A stretch of 64,000 bases of DNA from Luidia sarsii (GCA_949987565.1 OX465113.1:9565942-9629941); one strand, 5' to 3'. Positions 11,860-23,156 are shown, numbered from the stretch's first letter. The notes: generated from the sequence alone by a model not told the origin. Numbers and translations are program-made.

Positions 11860-12021
11860 CTCGCCGGCGAGGGCAGCATATCTCCTGCCTCTCACGCTGT
11901 AATCTCCGGATGCGTTGCCGTCCGCTTCGGGCTCGGCCTCAGCACCGGACATCTTGACGCTCCCTCCCGACTTTCGTCCCTTCTTGGAGCCGGAGAAAAA
12001 CTTTCTGCTGACCCCCGACAT
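11860..12021 (-). CDS. Probable first coding exon of an unidentified minus-strand gene
   Basis: The frame begins at an ATG (12,021, context GAGCAATGT). It encodes 54 residues, MSGVSRKFFSGSKKGRKS at the start and VRGRRYAALAGE at the end, and stops exactly at a consensus donor, GAG then GTAAGC (intron from 11,859 down), in phase 0. GC content is far above the surroundings, as in the FBXO4 and SPTLC1 exons here. The N-terminus is basic and Ser/Gly-rich, followed by an acidic Ala/Glu/Asp stretch. No family was recognised. Later exons would lie at lower coordinates, but I found none among the repeats from 1 to 11,600, so they may lie outside the window. Confidence 0.5.
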
Positions 12022-12627
12022 TGCTCCCGAAACAACGCAGTGTCCGCTTCCGATAAAACCATGGGTCCAGACTCCTGAGACACTATTATTTCTTCTTGCT
12101 TTGTTTTGTTTGGTTTACATCTCCTGCAAACAAACAAAAACCAACAACAAAGAGTCAATTCACTGACATGGAATGGCAAAAGATAGAAAAAGGGATAAAT
12201 GTTACAGCAATGTTTACTGTTTTATAATACAACTTAGTGCACAGAAAAGAACAAAATTAGTGTAAGGCCAAGTCAAAAAAAAATAGTTTCTCATTCTAAC
12301 TTTTTGAAAAAAGGAGGATGCAGGCACTTTTCTTTTTTGCCTTTACCAAAACAAAATATTTCTCTAAAGACGGGTAGTCTAAATTCAAATCGTATTTAAC
12401 TACTGTACGTTAGGATACGTGTAGGCTGTGCATGTGCGAGGTTCAAAGGCTGTAAACAGTGAACATCAATGAAAATGTTGTCTTTTTATCGTTATAATTA
12501 TATAAAAAATAATTTGAAGAAGCGACAAGAAAATGATGCAGACGGGGATGAGAAACTTCTTTTTTTTTTACTTGGCCTAATACAGTAATACCTCAATACA
12601 AATGGCAGGACCTTGCTCACAAGCAGA

Positions 12628-12664
12628 ATTCTGCCTTTAAGAAAGGTCCTGCTATGCTCGAAAC
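12628..12664 (+). repeat. Hammerhead-like PLE-type fragment
   Basis: GCCTTTAAGAAAGGTCCTGC followed by TATGCTCGAAAC is a diverged copy of the motif described at 31,733 and 47,775. Confidence 0.45.
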
Positions 12665-12874
12665 AATAACATCATGTCCTCTAAATGCATGATAAAAGAC
12701 CCAGACCCCAGTCAAAAGCATTCAACCATTGTAAACTAGTGTTATCCAACCATCTATAACCACCCCTCCGACCTCAGTCATTTTCATTCAGGGGAAACCA
12801 ACAATTTGGGGATCACACCATGTTGTGAGAAGGGTAGACAAAATGCAGGGGAAAACAATTTTCAAACGGTCCCA

Positions 12875-13200
12875 GTCAGTTTTTCCTCTATTTGTTTGGC
12901 TTCAATAAAAAAAACAAAAAGAGCATCCACTTTGTGTGATCCCCGAACTGCTGTAGGTTGACAACAATCAGTTGTTTACATCTGAATGAAAACGGAGGGG
13001 GGGCGTGATCCCTTGAGATATACGGCGGTTAATTGTTAAATGCTTCTGACTGGCGCGCCCCCTGCCCGGCAAAAGACTAGTTGACTTTTTGGGAAGGCCA
13101 CCATCTAAGGGCTGGATAGCTCAGAAGGTAAGAGCACTGGACAGAGGTCTCGGGTTCAAGTCCCAGTTCAGTCAAAGTTTTCTTTGCCATTAAAGAAAAA
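12875..13200 (+). mobile_element. Composite tRNA-derived SINE family A
   Basis: Upstream part: CCACTTTGTGTGATCCCC, GTTTACATCTGAATGAAAAC, TGACTGGCGC and AAGACTAGTTGACT. Then comes a tRNA-like module GGGCTGGATAGCTCAGAAGG (A box) with GGGTTCAAGTCCC (B box), ending TCAAAGTTTTCTTTGCCATT. The same order is at 49,545-49,870 and, inverted, at 35,880-36,140. The element starts with CAGTCAGTTTTTCC, which elsewhere forms its 3' tail. Confidence 0.75.
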
Positions 13201-13629
13201 ATGTAAACAAATAAAAATGTAACGGTAATTGGTTTGGGGCTGTTGATATATTTGTGTAAAACCAAATCCCACTGTTTGTCCAGGTGTACATCACCCAACC
13301 CCAAAAAACCCTGTGAATGATAATAACAGTATTTACTGTTCACTACTAGTACTAACATTGTAACGAACAACCCATTAAGTACTGAATTAGTAAGTAATAT
13401 ATTATTATTATCTAGTATTAAGTACTAGTACTGACTACTGAGAAGTAGTAAACATGGAATCTTGTACATGTAAACTTCTTTGATAAGGGTGTTGGGAGCT
13501 AGCCAAAAAGAGTTAGTGCCAGAGCCTAGCTTACATGCTGGGAAGGACAGCAGCTAAACATGGCCAATAGCCATTTTAAATGATCAGGTGTTTATACACC
13601 TTGAGAGTTAATAAATTGGCAAACTAGTC

Positions 13630-13735
13630 CCATGGTGCACCTGTTAATTGGTCCACCTGTCACAAATTGGTGCATCTCTGTCCTTGATCGTCCACCTGTC
13701 ACTAATTGGTGCATATGTCCTTGATTGGTTCACCA
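13630..13735 (+). repeat. Short direct repeats around TTGGTCCACCTGTCAC
   Basis: Three imperfect 30-40 bp units with CCACCTGTCAC, AATTGGTGCAT and TGTCCTTGAT. The GC-poorer flanks to 13,900 hold an open frame, but there is no splice or domain evidence for it. Confidence 0.5.
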
Positions 13736-14209
13736 TGTATGATGGGAGGGATAAGAACCTGCCACTGTTATTGTTAATTGAAGAAGTAAGGACGAACAGA
13801 CCAGCATTGGGCACAATTAATACGAAGTTCCTTTTGGAAAGACTCAACGCAACGCTGTGTGATCGAAACCAAGACGAAAGTATCACTCGTTGATATTTGG
13901 AAGGAGCAGGATTACGAAAAACAACAACACGATTTTCCCTGACTGTATTATTAAGTGAATAGATCTACACTACCAAATACAAGTTGGGGGAACTTACTGC
14001 CTAACTTGGCTACAAAGCGTACTCTAGCTGAACTGACCACAGAGAGTACAGGGGTTGACCGAGGGGAGGGTGACTGTCCCGTTGCAAAAGCAAGCTGAAA
14101 ACAAGACGGCGACAACTCTTTCAAACACCAACAACTGAACAAGTAAACCGACGATAAAATTTACTCACGATAACCCTCCGATAAGTGTGGCCGATGGAGA
14201 TATGACAAG

Positions 14210-14560
14210 TTGACTACTGAGAGAGGGGGGATCGAGGGGCGGCGGCCAAATCAGAGTTGACGAGCTGGACCCCGGATCGATGGCACTCGAGTTGGCGATC
14301 GCTAATCAATTCGGGAACTATTCGGTGTAGCCATGGTTGTCGCTCACCCCCGTACAGTACAGAGCAATCAAGCGTTTCACACATAACAAGCAACGATCCC
14401 TGTTGCTCCACACGTTCTACTATGCCATAGTGTAGTACACTCTACACTACATGTACAGTACTAGTACTATACACGCACACACAACTTACTACACCATTGA
14501 TCCCATGGGTCACACCGCGCGCGCAGTGCACGCCCCTCGTAGGCCACAGGGCTCTGCTAC
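14210..14560. promoter_or_regulatory. CpG-rich patch, possible promoter
   Basis: GGGGATCGAGGGGCGGCGG, GGCGATCGC and CACCGCGCGCGCAGTGCACG make this one of the few CpG-dense non-coding patches on the left side. It lies upstream of the minus-strand exon at 12,021 and could be its distal promoter. No core element decides this. Confidence 0.25.
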
Positions 14561-14579
14561 TAGTAGTAGTAGAGGCTGT

Positions 14580-14670
14580 TGTAGCCAGGGCCCATAGAGT
14601 TTATTTATAGAGCTCTATCCGTCTGTGCCTGGGCCATAGAGTTTTTTTTTAAACTCTATGGCCTGGCCCC
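14580..14670. repeat. Inverted repeat with CCATAGAGTTT arms
   Basis: GGCCATAGAGTTTTTTTT is followed directly by AAAACTCTATGGCC, and GGGCCCATAGAGTTTATT lies just left of it. This gives a hairpin with arms of about 15 bp. Confidence 0.55.
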
Positions 14671-14720
14671 AATTTCATACAGCCGCTTTTAAGCGTCAAA
14701 ATCTGCTCAGCAGGAAAAGT

Positions 14721-15050
14721 CTACATTAGTAAAGGTCAAAAGATTGCCACAGTTTTTTTGCCAAAAAAACAATCCTGCGAAGGTTTTAGTAAATGTTCTG
14801 AGAAAAAGTAGAAAAGGGTAAAAAAATAAATATCACCATTCTGTAGTGTAAGAAATAGTTTATGACTTGCGAGTAACAAACTATTTGTCGATGTTTGAGT
14901 GAAGATTTCTAGGGAACTACAGCATCCCAGACCGTAAGATTTCAACATGATGATTCTATAGTATCATGACCATCTACAAACTGCGTAAAATTACTAGAAG
15001 GAAATCTGTGGACATCGATCGATGTTTTCCGGTCTTCCCAATGTTGTAAA
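14721..15050 (-). mobile_element. Fold-back MITE family B, inverted copy
   Basis: Reverse complement of the 6,981 and 8,021 copies. It starts at TTAGTAAAGGTCAAAAGATT and ends with CTTCCCAATGTTGTA. Confidence 0.65.
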
Positions 15051-16312
15051 TCTACTCAGCAGGAACAAAAGTCTCTCTTGTGTTGACGGGATTACCATGG
15101 GGATTACAAACCGCACCGTCATGTGATATATGCCAATTATCGCTTTTGACTCGCATTACACTCATCTTTACTTAGCCGGAAACAAAAAGTTTTGGTAATA
15201 ATTATTGGCAAGACGATCCTGTGGCCGTTTTCGAAATTAAGGCTAATTAGGCTTGGGCTTGGGCTCCGGTCGCAAATTATCTATCTTTCTCGTTATTATA
15301 TCACAGGCATCTAAAAACAAGCCGTCGGCCGTTTATTGGGAGTTGGGGAATACCCTAACAATATTAGCCAACAAACTTTCAAATTCGGAAACAAACCACA
15401 ACCTGGATTTTCAATTGCTGCAAGGGGCTTGCACCTCTTGCTAAGTTGTTGCAATGTCCATTAATTTATGATTTCTCAGGAAATCAACAGTCACAAGCAC
15501 AAAATCCATAAAACATTTACAAATAGTAGAAACAGAACATGAAAAACAACCAAACAATCTGCTAACATACACCCCTGAAGTTGAACTATAGGATTGCCCA
15601 GATAGATCGTAAGAAAGATTGTCCACTCTAGACTGTCGACTCATTCTCTGTAAAAGTATGGTAAAAGATGCCCCGTTTAGAATGCAAATAAACTTTGTCC
15701 CAGCTAGAGTTTTTGGAAAGAAAAGTGAATGAATAAAAATGAATAATCTAGATAACTGACCAATTTAGGCCATGTGAGGGCGCTGTCAACACTTTGTAGG
15801 GTGAGGAATAAAACATGCCGAACACAGGCACCTTCCATTATTGTACACATACGGGAGTCTCTCGATCAGTTTCAAATGTTTGTTCCGTTAGCCGAGGGAT
15901 TTGTTTTACTACTCACCACCAGAAAACACCCCCAGATTTTAATGTAATGCTCCCGAAAGCGTTTATACCAATTACCATGATAAACCTGACCTGCCTGCTT
16001 GCATGAATCAGGTCGTCTCTGGTTCAAGTCCCGATCCAGACAGGTTTGCTTAGCTACTGTCGAAAAAATAACATTTCCCCGTAAGATCTACGATCCTTTT
16101 TGTTTGAAAAAGGGTATGCAGGGACCCTAAACAAAAGTCAAAAACTTCACTTCAAAAGCTTCACGTTCAGATCTTAAGTTAGATCTTTTTCCAAAAGTAT
16201 TCTACCCGAGAGGACTTGCAAGGACGAAACGATTTGTATTTTGATCATTTTTAGTCATGAGCAGTCGGTCGCGTTTTGCGTTCATTGCTCCCCTATAGGA
16301 CTCTATAAAAAG

Positions 16313-16400
16313 GGATGGCTATAGCTCAGATGGTAAGAGCGCCGATGTCTCGGGTTGAAGTCCCGATCCAGTCGAAGTTTTCTTTGCCATTTTCCAAAAA
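16313..16400 (+). mobile_element. SINE family A, tRNA-like module
   Basis: GGCTATAGCTCAGATGGTAA and CGGGTTGAAGTCCC, then TTTTCTTTGCCATTTTCC. This is the head-to-tail-module part of the family seen in full at 12,875 and 49,545. Confidence 0.6.
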
Positions 16401-16538
16401 ACGTTCCCAGGTAGTTTTTTTCTTCCTCTGCGTACGTGTTTTACCGTAAATAATTGAATGCTTCTGAGCGCCCCACCGGTCACCCCGGCAACGTTAGGTT
16501 TGATGCGAATACCACACAGCCAAATAATGACTAATATA

Positions 16539-17009
16539 TGTGACCCGGCCCAGCATAATGAGGAATAACCCCCACTTTTGAGATGTTGAGATTTTCTAAT
16601 GATGTGAAAGAGTGTACCATTATAGCTTTCAAATGATATCCAAATTATTTCCGTGTGAACTTTGCTGTAAATAGTACGAGGGGACTTCGCTCGTTCATTG
16701 GGTACCAGACACAAGACAGCAGCACCAGTCTAACTCCTCGAAAGCGGCCATTCAAAAAGGCAGGAACTTTACATTTTCATGAAAACAGTACACAAACACT
16801 GCCCCGAAAATCCTCGTTTTTTCAACATTTAGAGATGGAGTTCGGAAAAATCCTTTGAACATAATATCCTCCAATACATAAACTTTCCGAAAATCCCCCC
16901 AAAATAACATAAATTTTTAATCGAATTGAGAAGATACTTTGACTTCAGGCGTTGTTTACTCGAAAAGTGTTTTGGTGGTATATTCCTCATGTCGCTGTGC
17001 CGGGTCACA
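16539..17009. mobile_element. TIR DNA transposon, non-autonomous, 471 bp
   Basis: The left end TGTGACCCGGCCCAGC continues ATAATGAGGAATA. The right end reads TATTCCTCATG and GCTGTGCCGGGTCACA, an inverted match of about 30 bp. TATA words sit just outside each end. Internal frames are short and show no transposase signature. Confidence 0.7.
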
Positions 17010-17284
17010 GTATAAAGTGGAAATCTACTGGACAGTGGGGATCATGTGACGGTGCAATTTTGTACATCCGATGATTGTCTGAATAACAATCCTGACACAA
17101 TCCTGTCAACCGTCAAGGGGAATTTCTCCACCTCGGTGAACATTTTCTTTTTTGAGAGAAAAAACACACCCCTTTTGTTTTCGGATAAAAAAAACCCTCA
17201 CATTTTTTTGGAAAGAAAAGCCCGAATTCGGGCCCGCTATTTGCAAAGTATTTAGTTGCTGGCACAACGCCTACCTAATTATTC

Positions 17285-17581
17285 ATGGGTATGCTCTATT
17301 GTGGGGTTTTGATAGCATTCGTTGGCGCCTGGCACCAGCATGTAAGCGCCATGCCAACCGAGGGAGAAATACACATCATCCATAATTATAATCATTATCA
17401 TGATACTCTCTTACAAAATAATAACATCATATCCGGAATCGATGCACAACTAGCAGACTTCGTTAGGGCGGCGACGGAGATTTCCACTGAAATGTTGAAG
17501 TACGGGTCACCAGTATATCGATATCTTTTTTGGAAACTAGCAGGAAGGAAAGGGCGAGACAACTTGTTATGGTCGCTATAG
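17285..17581 (+). CDS. Possible small secreted peptide precursor (98 aa), unrecognised
   Basis: An intronless frame of 98 codons starts MGMLYCGVLIAFVGAW. This hydrophobic stretch ends in HVSA before MPTEGE, which looks like a signal peptide with an A-x-A type cleavage site near residue 22. The rest is polar and His/Asn-rich. Near the end WKLAGRKGRD holds Gly-Arg-Lys and Gly-Arg sites of the kind used for processing and amidation of neuropeptides. AATAAA lies at 17,590-17,595, only nine bases after the stop. No homologue was recognised. A frame of this length can arise by chance, and the neighbours are transposon remnants and satellite, so this is a candidate only. Confidence 0.22.
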   Translation: MGMLYCGVLIAFVGAWHQHVSAMPTEGEIHIIHNYNHYHDTLLQNNNIISGIDAQLADFVRAATEISTEMLKYGSPVYRYLFWKLAGRKGRDNLLWSL

Positions 17582-17663
17582 TCTAAAATAATAAAGCCAA
17601 GTGCGCCCTCCACGGTCAGGATTTGTTTTCCTATGATAGGTAGGGGCGAGAGTTTAATATTTA

Positions 17664-17707
17664 ATTCAACCATGGAGGAATAAGGAGTTATTCCTCCATG
17701 ATTCAAC
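17664..17707. repeat. 30-bp perfect hairpin insert with 7-bp direct repeats
   Basis: Arms CATGGAGGAATAA (17,671-17,683) and TTATTCCTCCATG (17,688-17,700) are exact inverted copies around a 4-base loop. ATTCAAC flanks the insert on the left (17,664-17,670) and on the right (17,701-17,707). Confidence 0.75.
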
Positions 17708-17949
17708 TACATGTGTCACTTTACCGCTAATCCGAGTAAAAAAAGTTCCACGAAGGTCACTGTGAGTGTTGTTATAGTTGGAGAGATCTTCATCGTGTAA
17801 ACGATTCGGTAGCATAATTTGGACCGTCAGTAGAACGAGTGATGAATATGCAAGATCTATGACTGCTAACCGTGCTTATGAATAATTCATTAGCCCTATA
17901 CCGCGTGCACATGTACTGTGTAGTGAACGGAAGTTCGCTCCATAAACTT

Positions 17950-20900
17950 TGAGTTTGAACACAAGTTAATTCTCTTTCTACTGTCGAGCCAGGCTCGTTC
18001 TACTGACGAGCCAGTGCTCCATTGACTTTGAACACAAGTAATTCTCTTTCTACTGTCGAGCCAGTCTCGTTCCACTGACGAGCCAGCTGCTCCATTGACT
18101 TTGAACACGAGTTCTCTTTCTACTGTCGAGCCAGTCTCGTCCTACTGACGAGCCAGTGCTCCATTGACTTTGAACACAAGTCATTCTCTTTCTACTGTCG
18201 AGCCAGTCTCGTTCTACTGACGAGCCAGTGCTCCATTGACTTTGAACACAAGTTCTCTTTCTACTGTCGAGCCAGTCTCGTTCTACTGACGAGCCAGTGC
18301 TCCATTGACTTTGAACACAAGTTCTCTTTCTACTGTCGAGCCAGTCTCGTTCTACTGACGAGCCAGTGCTCCATTGACTTTGAACACAAGTCATTCTCTT
18401 TCTACTGTCGAGCCAGTCTCGTTCTACTGACGAGCCAGTGCTCCATTGACTTTGAACACAAGTAATTCTCTTTCTACTGTCGAGCCAGTCTCGTTCCACT
18501 GACGAGCCAGCTGCTCCATTGACTTTGAACACGAGTTCTCTTTCTACTGTCGAGCCAGTCTCGTCCTACTGACGAGCCAGTGCTCCATTGACTTTGAACA
18601 CAAGTCATTCTCTTTCTACTGTCGAGCCAGTCTCGTTCTACTGACGAGCCAGTGCTCCATTGACTTTGAACACAAGTTCTCTTTCTACTGTCGAGCCAGT
18701 CTCGTTCTACTGACGAGCCAGTGCTCCATTGACTTTGAACACAAGTTCTCTTTCTACTGTCGAGCCAGTCTCGTTCTACTGACGAGCCAGTGCTCCATTG
18801 ACTTTGAACACAAGTCATTCTCTTTCTACTGTCGAGCCAGTCTCGTTCTACTGACGAGCCAGTGCTCCATTGACTTTGAACACAAGTCATTCTCTTTCTA
18901 CTGTCGAGCCAGTCTCGTTCTACTGACGAGCCAGTGCTCCATTGACTTTGAACACAAGTTCTCTTTCTACTGTCGAGCCAGGCTCGTTCTACTGACGAGC
19001 CAGCTACTCCATTGACTTTGAACACGAGTTCTCTTTCTACTGTCGAGCCAGTCTCGTTCTACTGACGAGCCAGTGCTCCATTGACTTTGAACACGAGTTC
19101 TCTTTCTACTGTCGAGCCAGTCTCGTCCTACTGACGAGCCAGTGCTCCATTGACTTTGAACACAAGTCATTCTCTTTCTACTGTCGAGCCAGTCTCGTTC
19201 TACTGACGAGCCATGCCAGCTAGCTGCTCCATTGACTTTGAACACAAGTTCTCTTTCAACTGTCGAGCCAGGCTCGTTCTACTGACGAGCCAGTGCTCCA
19301 TTGACTTTGAACACAAGTCATTCTCTTTCTACTGTCGAGCCAGTCTCGTTCTACTGACGAGCCAGTGCTCCATTGACTTTGAACACAAGTTCTCTTTCTA
19401 CTGTCGAGCCAGTCTCGTTCTACTGACGAGCCAGCTACTCCATTGACTTTGAACACGAGTTCTCTTTCTACTGTCGAGCCAGGCTCGTTCTACTGACGAG
19501 CCAGTGCTCTATGACTTTGAACACAAGTTCTCTTTCTACTGTCGAGCCAGTCTCGTTCTACTGACGAGCCAGCTACTCCATTGACTTTGAACACGAGTTC
19601 TCTTTCTACTGTCGAGCCAGTCTCGTTCTACTGACGAGCCAGCTACTCCATTGACTTTGAACACGAGTTCTCTTTCTACTGTCGAGCCAGTCTCGTTCTA
19701 CTGACGAGCCAGTGCTCCATTGACTTTGAACACAAGTTCTCTTTCTACTGTCGAGCCAGGCTCGTTCTACTGACGAGCCAGTGCTCCATTGACTTTGAAC
19801 ACAAGTTCTCTTTCTACTGTCGAGCCAGTCTCGTTCTACTGACGAGCCAGCTACTCCATTGACTTTGAACACGAGTTATCTTTCTACTGTCGAGCCAGGC
19901 TCGTTCTACTGACGAGCCAGTGCTCTATGACTTTGAACACAAGTTCTCTTTCTACTGTCGAGCCAGGCTCGTTCTACTGACGAGCCAGTGCTCCATTGAC
20001 TTTGAACACAAGTTCTCTTTCTACTGTCGAGCCAGTCTCGTTCTACTGACGAGCCAGTGCTCCATTGACTTTGAACACAAGTCATTCTCTTTCTACTGTC
20101 GAGCCAGTCTCGTTCTACTGACGAGCCAGTGCTCCATTGACTTTGAACACAAGTTCTCTTTCTACTGTCGAGCCAGTCTCGTTCTACTGACGAGCCAGCT
20201 ACTCCATTGACTTTGAACACGAGTTCTCTTTCTACTGTCGAGCCAGGCTCGTTCTACTGACGAGCCAGTGCTCTATGACTTTGAACACAAGTTCTCTTTC
20301 TACTGTCGAGCCAGGCTCGTTCTACTGACGAGCCAGTGCTCCATTGACTTTGAACACAAGTCATTCTCTTTCTACTGTCGAGCCAGTCTCGTTCTACTGA
20401 CGAGCCAGTGCTCCATTGACTTTGAACACAAGTTCTCTTTCTACTGTCGAGCCAGTCTCGTTCTACTGACGAGCCAGTGCTCCATTGACTTTGAACACAA
20501 GTTCTCTTTCTACTGTCGAGCCAGTCTCGTTCTACTGACGAGCCAGTGCTCCATTGACTTTGAACACAAGTTCTCTTTCTACTGTCGAGCCAGGCTCGTT
20601 CTACTGACGAGCCAGTGCTCCATTGACTTTGAACACAAGTTCTCTTTCTACTGTCGAGCCAGTCTCGTTCTACTGACGAGCCAGCTACTCCATTGACTTT
20701 GAACACGAGTTCTCTTTCTACTGTCGAGCCAGGCTCGTTCTACTGACGAGCCAGTGCTCTATGACTTTGAACACAAGTTCTCTTTCTACTGTCGAGCCAG
20801 GCTCGTTCTACTGACGAGCCAGTGCTCCATTGACTTTGAACACAAGTTCTCTTTCTACTGTCGAGCCAGTCTCGTTCTACTGACGAGCCAGCTACTCCAT

Positions 20901-21885
20901 TGACTTTGAACACGAGTTCTCTTTCTACTGTCGAGCCAGGCTCGTTCTACTGACGAGCCAGTGCTCTATGACTTTGAACACAAGTTCTCTTTCTACTGTC
21001 GAGCCAGGCTCGTTCTACTGACGAGCCAGTGCTCCATTGACTTTGAACACAAGTCATTCTCTTTCTACTGTCGAGCCAGTCTCGTTCTACTGACGAGCCA
21101 GTGCTCCATTGACTTTGAACACAAGTTCTCTTTCTACTGTCGAGCCAGTCTCGTTCTACTGACGAGCCAGTGCTCCATTGACTTTGAACACAAGTCATTC
21201 TCTTTCTACTGTCGAGCCAGTCTCGTTCTACTGACGAGCCAGTGCTCCATTGACTTTGAACACAAGTTCTCTTTCTACTGTCGAGCCAGGCTCGTTCTAC
21301 TGACGAGCCAGTGCTCCATTGACTTTGAACACAAGTTCTCTTTCTACTGTCGAGCCAGTCTCGTTCTACTGACGAGCCAGCTACTCCATTGACTTTGAAC
21401 ACGAGTTCTCTTTCTACTGTCGAGCCAGGCTCGTTCTACTGACGAGCCAGTGCTCTATGACTTTGAACACAAGTTCTCTTTCTACTGTCGAGCCAGGCTC
21501 GTTCTACTGACGAGCCAGTGCTCCATTGACTTTGAACACAAGTCATTCTCTTTCTACTGTCGAGCCAGTCTCGTTCTACTGACGAGCCAGTGCTCCATTG
21601 ACTTTGAACACAAGTTCTCTTTCTACTGTCGAGCCAGTCTCGTTCTACTGACGAGCCAGCTACTCCATTGACTTTGAACACGAGTTCTCTTTCTACTGTC
21701 GAGCCAGGCTCGTTCTACTGACGAGCCAGTGCTCTATGACTTTGAACACAAGTTCTCTTTCTACTGTCGAGCCAGTGCTCCATTGACTTTGAACACAAGT
21801 CATTCTCTTTCTACTGTCGAGCCAGGCTCGTTCTACTGACGAGCCAGTGCTCCATTGACTTTGAATAAAAAAGTTCTCTTTGTAC
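17950..21885. repeat. 69-bp satellite array with higher-order structure
   Basis: About 56 head-to-tail units of 69 bp, each with TCCATTGACTTTGAACAC, AGTTCTCTTTCTACTGTCG and CGTTCTACTGACGAGCCAG. Each unit holds two related halves (TCTACTGTCGAGCCAG and TCTACTGACGAGCCAG). Length variants of 72 bp (CAAGTCATTCTC), 70 bp (CCAGCTACTCC) and 68 bp (GTGCTCTATGAC) recur in set order. The 70-bp form usually precedes a unit ending in the 68-bp form, giving higher-order blocks of about 210-490 bp. Both strands are open for long distances because 69 and 72 are multiples of three. Confidence 0.95.
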
Positions 21886-21949
21886 TCTTTCTTCTTTTTG
21901 AGTTTTTGCTCCTTTTCCCCCCTTGTTTCCTCATTCCATCATCAATAAA

Positions 21950-23155
21950 TCAATGTCATAAAGCATTAATTACATCAAGATATTACGTATGTTGACAATG
22001 TCAACCTCGCCTGGTTTGTGGAGGTTACCGAAAACAATTTTACACTGAGTGTTCCAAATTTGTCTCATCATTTTGGAAACAATAACTAGTTCAACTGGGT
22101 TGGGCGTGTATCCCCGAATCCTGCTTGAGTCGTTTAAATAGTAATATCTAAATTATTTAATTACCATGCATTCACCGTTTTTGAACAAAAGATGAACAAA
22201 TGCTCATGCATGTATTTCTACTTCTGTTTTACACAGAGGACATAATTTAATTGATGTTGCATCACTTATTTTCCAATTCTATACAAAATACATGTATCAC
22301 CTGTCGGCAAAATTCGGAATCTAAGTCTTAGTCTGTAAACGAAGTTTTTATCTTCTTGATCCATTAGTTATTTTTTCCACAGCTTCGTTCATATTTTGTC
22401 CCACTTTAGATTGGAAACTAAGTTTAAAAATTTGTGCGACACTTTTTTAACCTTTGGCTCATTTAACCGCTTTACAAATATATTTTCATAGATGTTTTTT
22501 GTGTTTATCATATAAAGGTACACCTGTTTATTATCTTGTGCGTCTTTGACTGGCAACCAATTATACTCCCTGTTGGGGGGGGTCCATGTCTTCCTTCTTG
22601 AATTAGAGAAAAATCTTCTTTTTAGAGCATTATTATTCTTGAGGCATTATTATTCAAAATATTAAACTTCCTACCCATTTCTTTAAAAGTTACCAGTTGC
22701 TTCTCAAAAACGACATCAATTATCTAATTTGAAAACAGCCTTTGGCTTTAAGCACAAGGCTGTTCAATGCACATCGTCAGTTGCAATGACTGGTATTAAA
22801 CAAAGGAACTTGCTTGCAGTCTTATAAACAGGAAATATTTCGTTCAAAACTACCACCTGCCTCATGGAAAGCATGGATAAGTTCTTTATAAAACATGGTC
22901 GTGGTGTTTGTTTTCAGGAAACTCTCAACATTAGCAAAAACATACCATCGTAGATTATTGCTTCCATTCGGTTTGTTTATCCAGTACATGTGTACTTGCA
23001 AAAGTATCCACCTCCCTGATGTTTGGGGGTAGTGTGCAAGCCATTGCAGTTTTAGGGCAAGTAATTTACAACTGATATCAATTAATCCCAACCCTCCTGT
23101 TTTTTGGCCCTGTAATTGTAAATGTTTAATTCTGTCAATCTTCTCATTCCACATG
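21950..23155 (-). pseudogene. L1/Tx1-type LINE remnant, C-terminal part
   Basis: On the minus strand from 23,154, a frame reads LQGQKTGGLGLIDI followed by LLALKLQWLAHY, the typical segment after the reverse transcriptase domain of L1/Tx1-like ORF2. A broken frame below about 22,600 gives NWLPVKDAQDNKQVYLYM, then YRLRLRFRILPTGDT, then LCPLCKTEVE, the Cys-x2-Cys start of the usual terminal zinc knuckle. Several stops and frameshifts make it dead. The catalytic RT motifs are absent, so it is 5'-truncated. Confidence 0.7.
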
Positions 23156-23156
23156 A

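Noticed and set aside
13109..13190. tRNA genes at the GGATAGCTCAG / GGTTCAAGTCCC modules
   Set aside because: Copies are diverged, embedded in a larger repeated unit with a fixed tail, and do not form a complete cloverleaf with matched acceptor stems. Called SINEs.
13644..13893. Plus-strand frame ending in FLLERLNATLCDRNQDESIT
   Set aside because: Reads like a protein for about 40 residues, but has no splice sites, start context or family match and begins in short direct repeats.
17896..21681. Repeat protein with 23-residue units on either strand of the satellite
   Set aside because: Both strands are equally open, the frame is broken by 68- and 70-bp units, and no flanking exon or signal supports it. 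Treated as satellite.
17950..21885. CRISPR-like array
   Set aside because: Units are head-to-tail satellite copies without unique spacers, in a genome with introns; not CRISPR.
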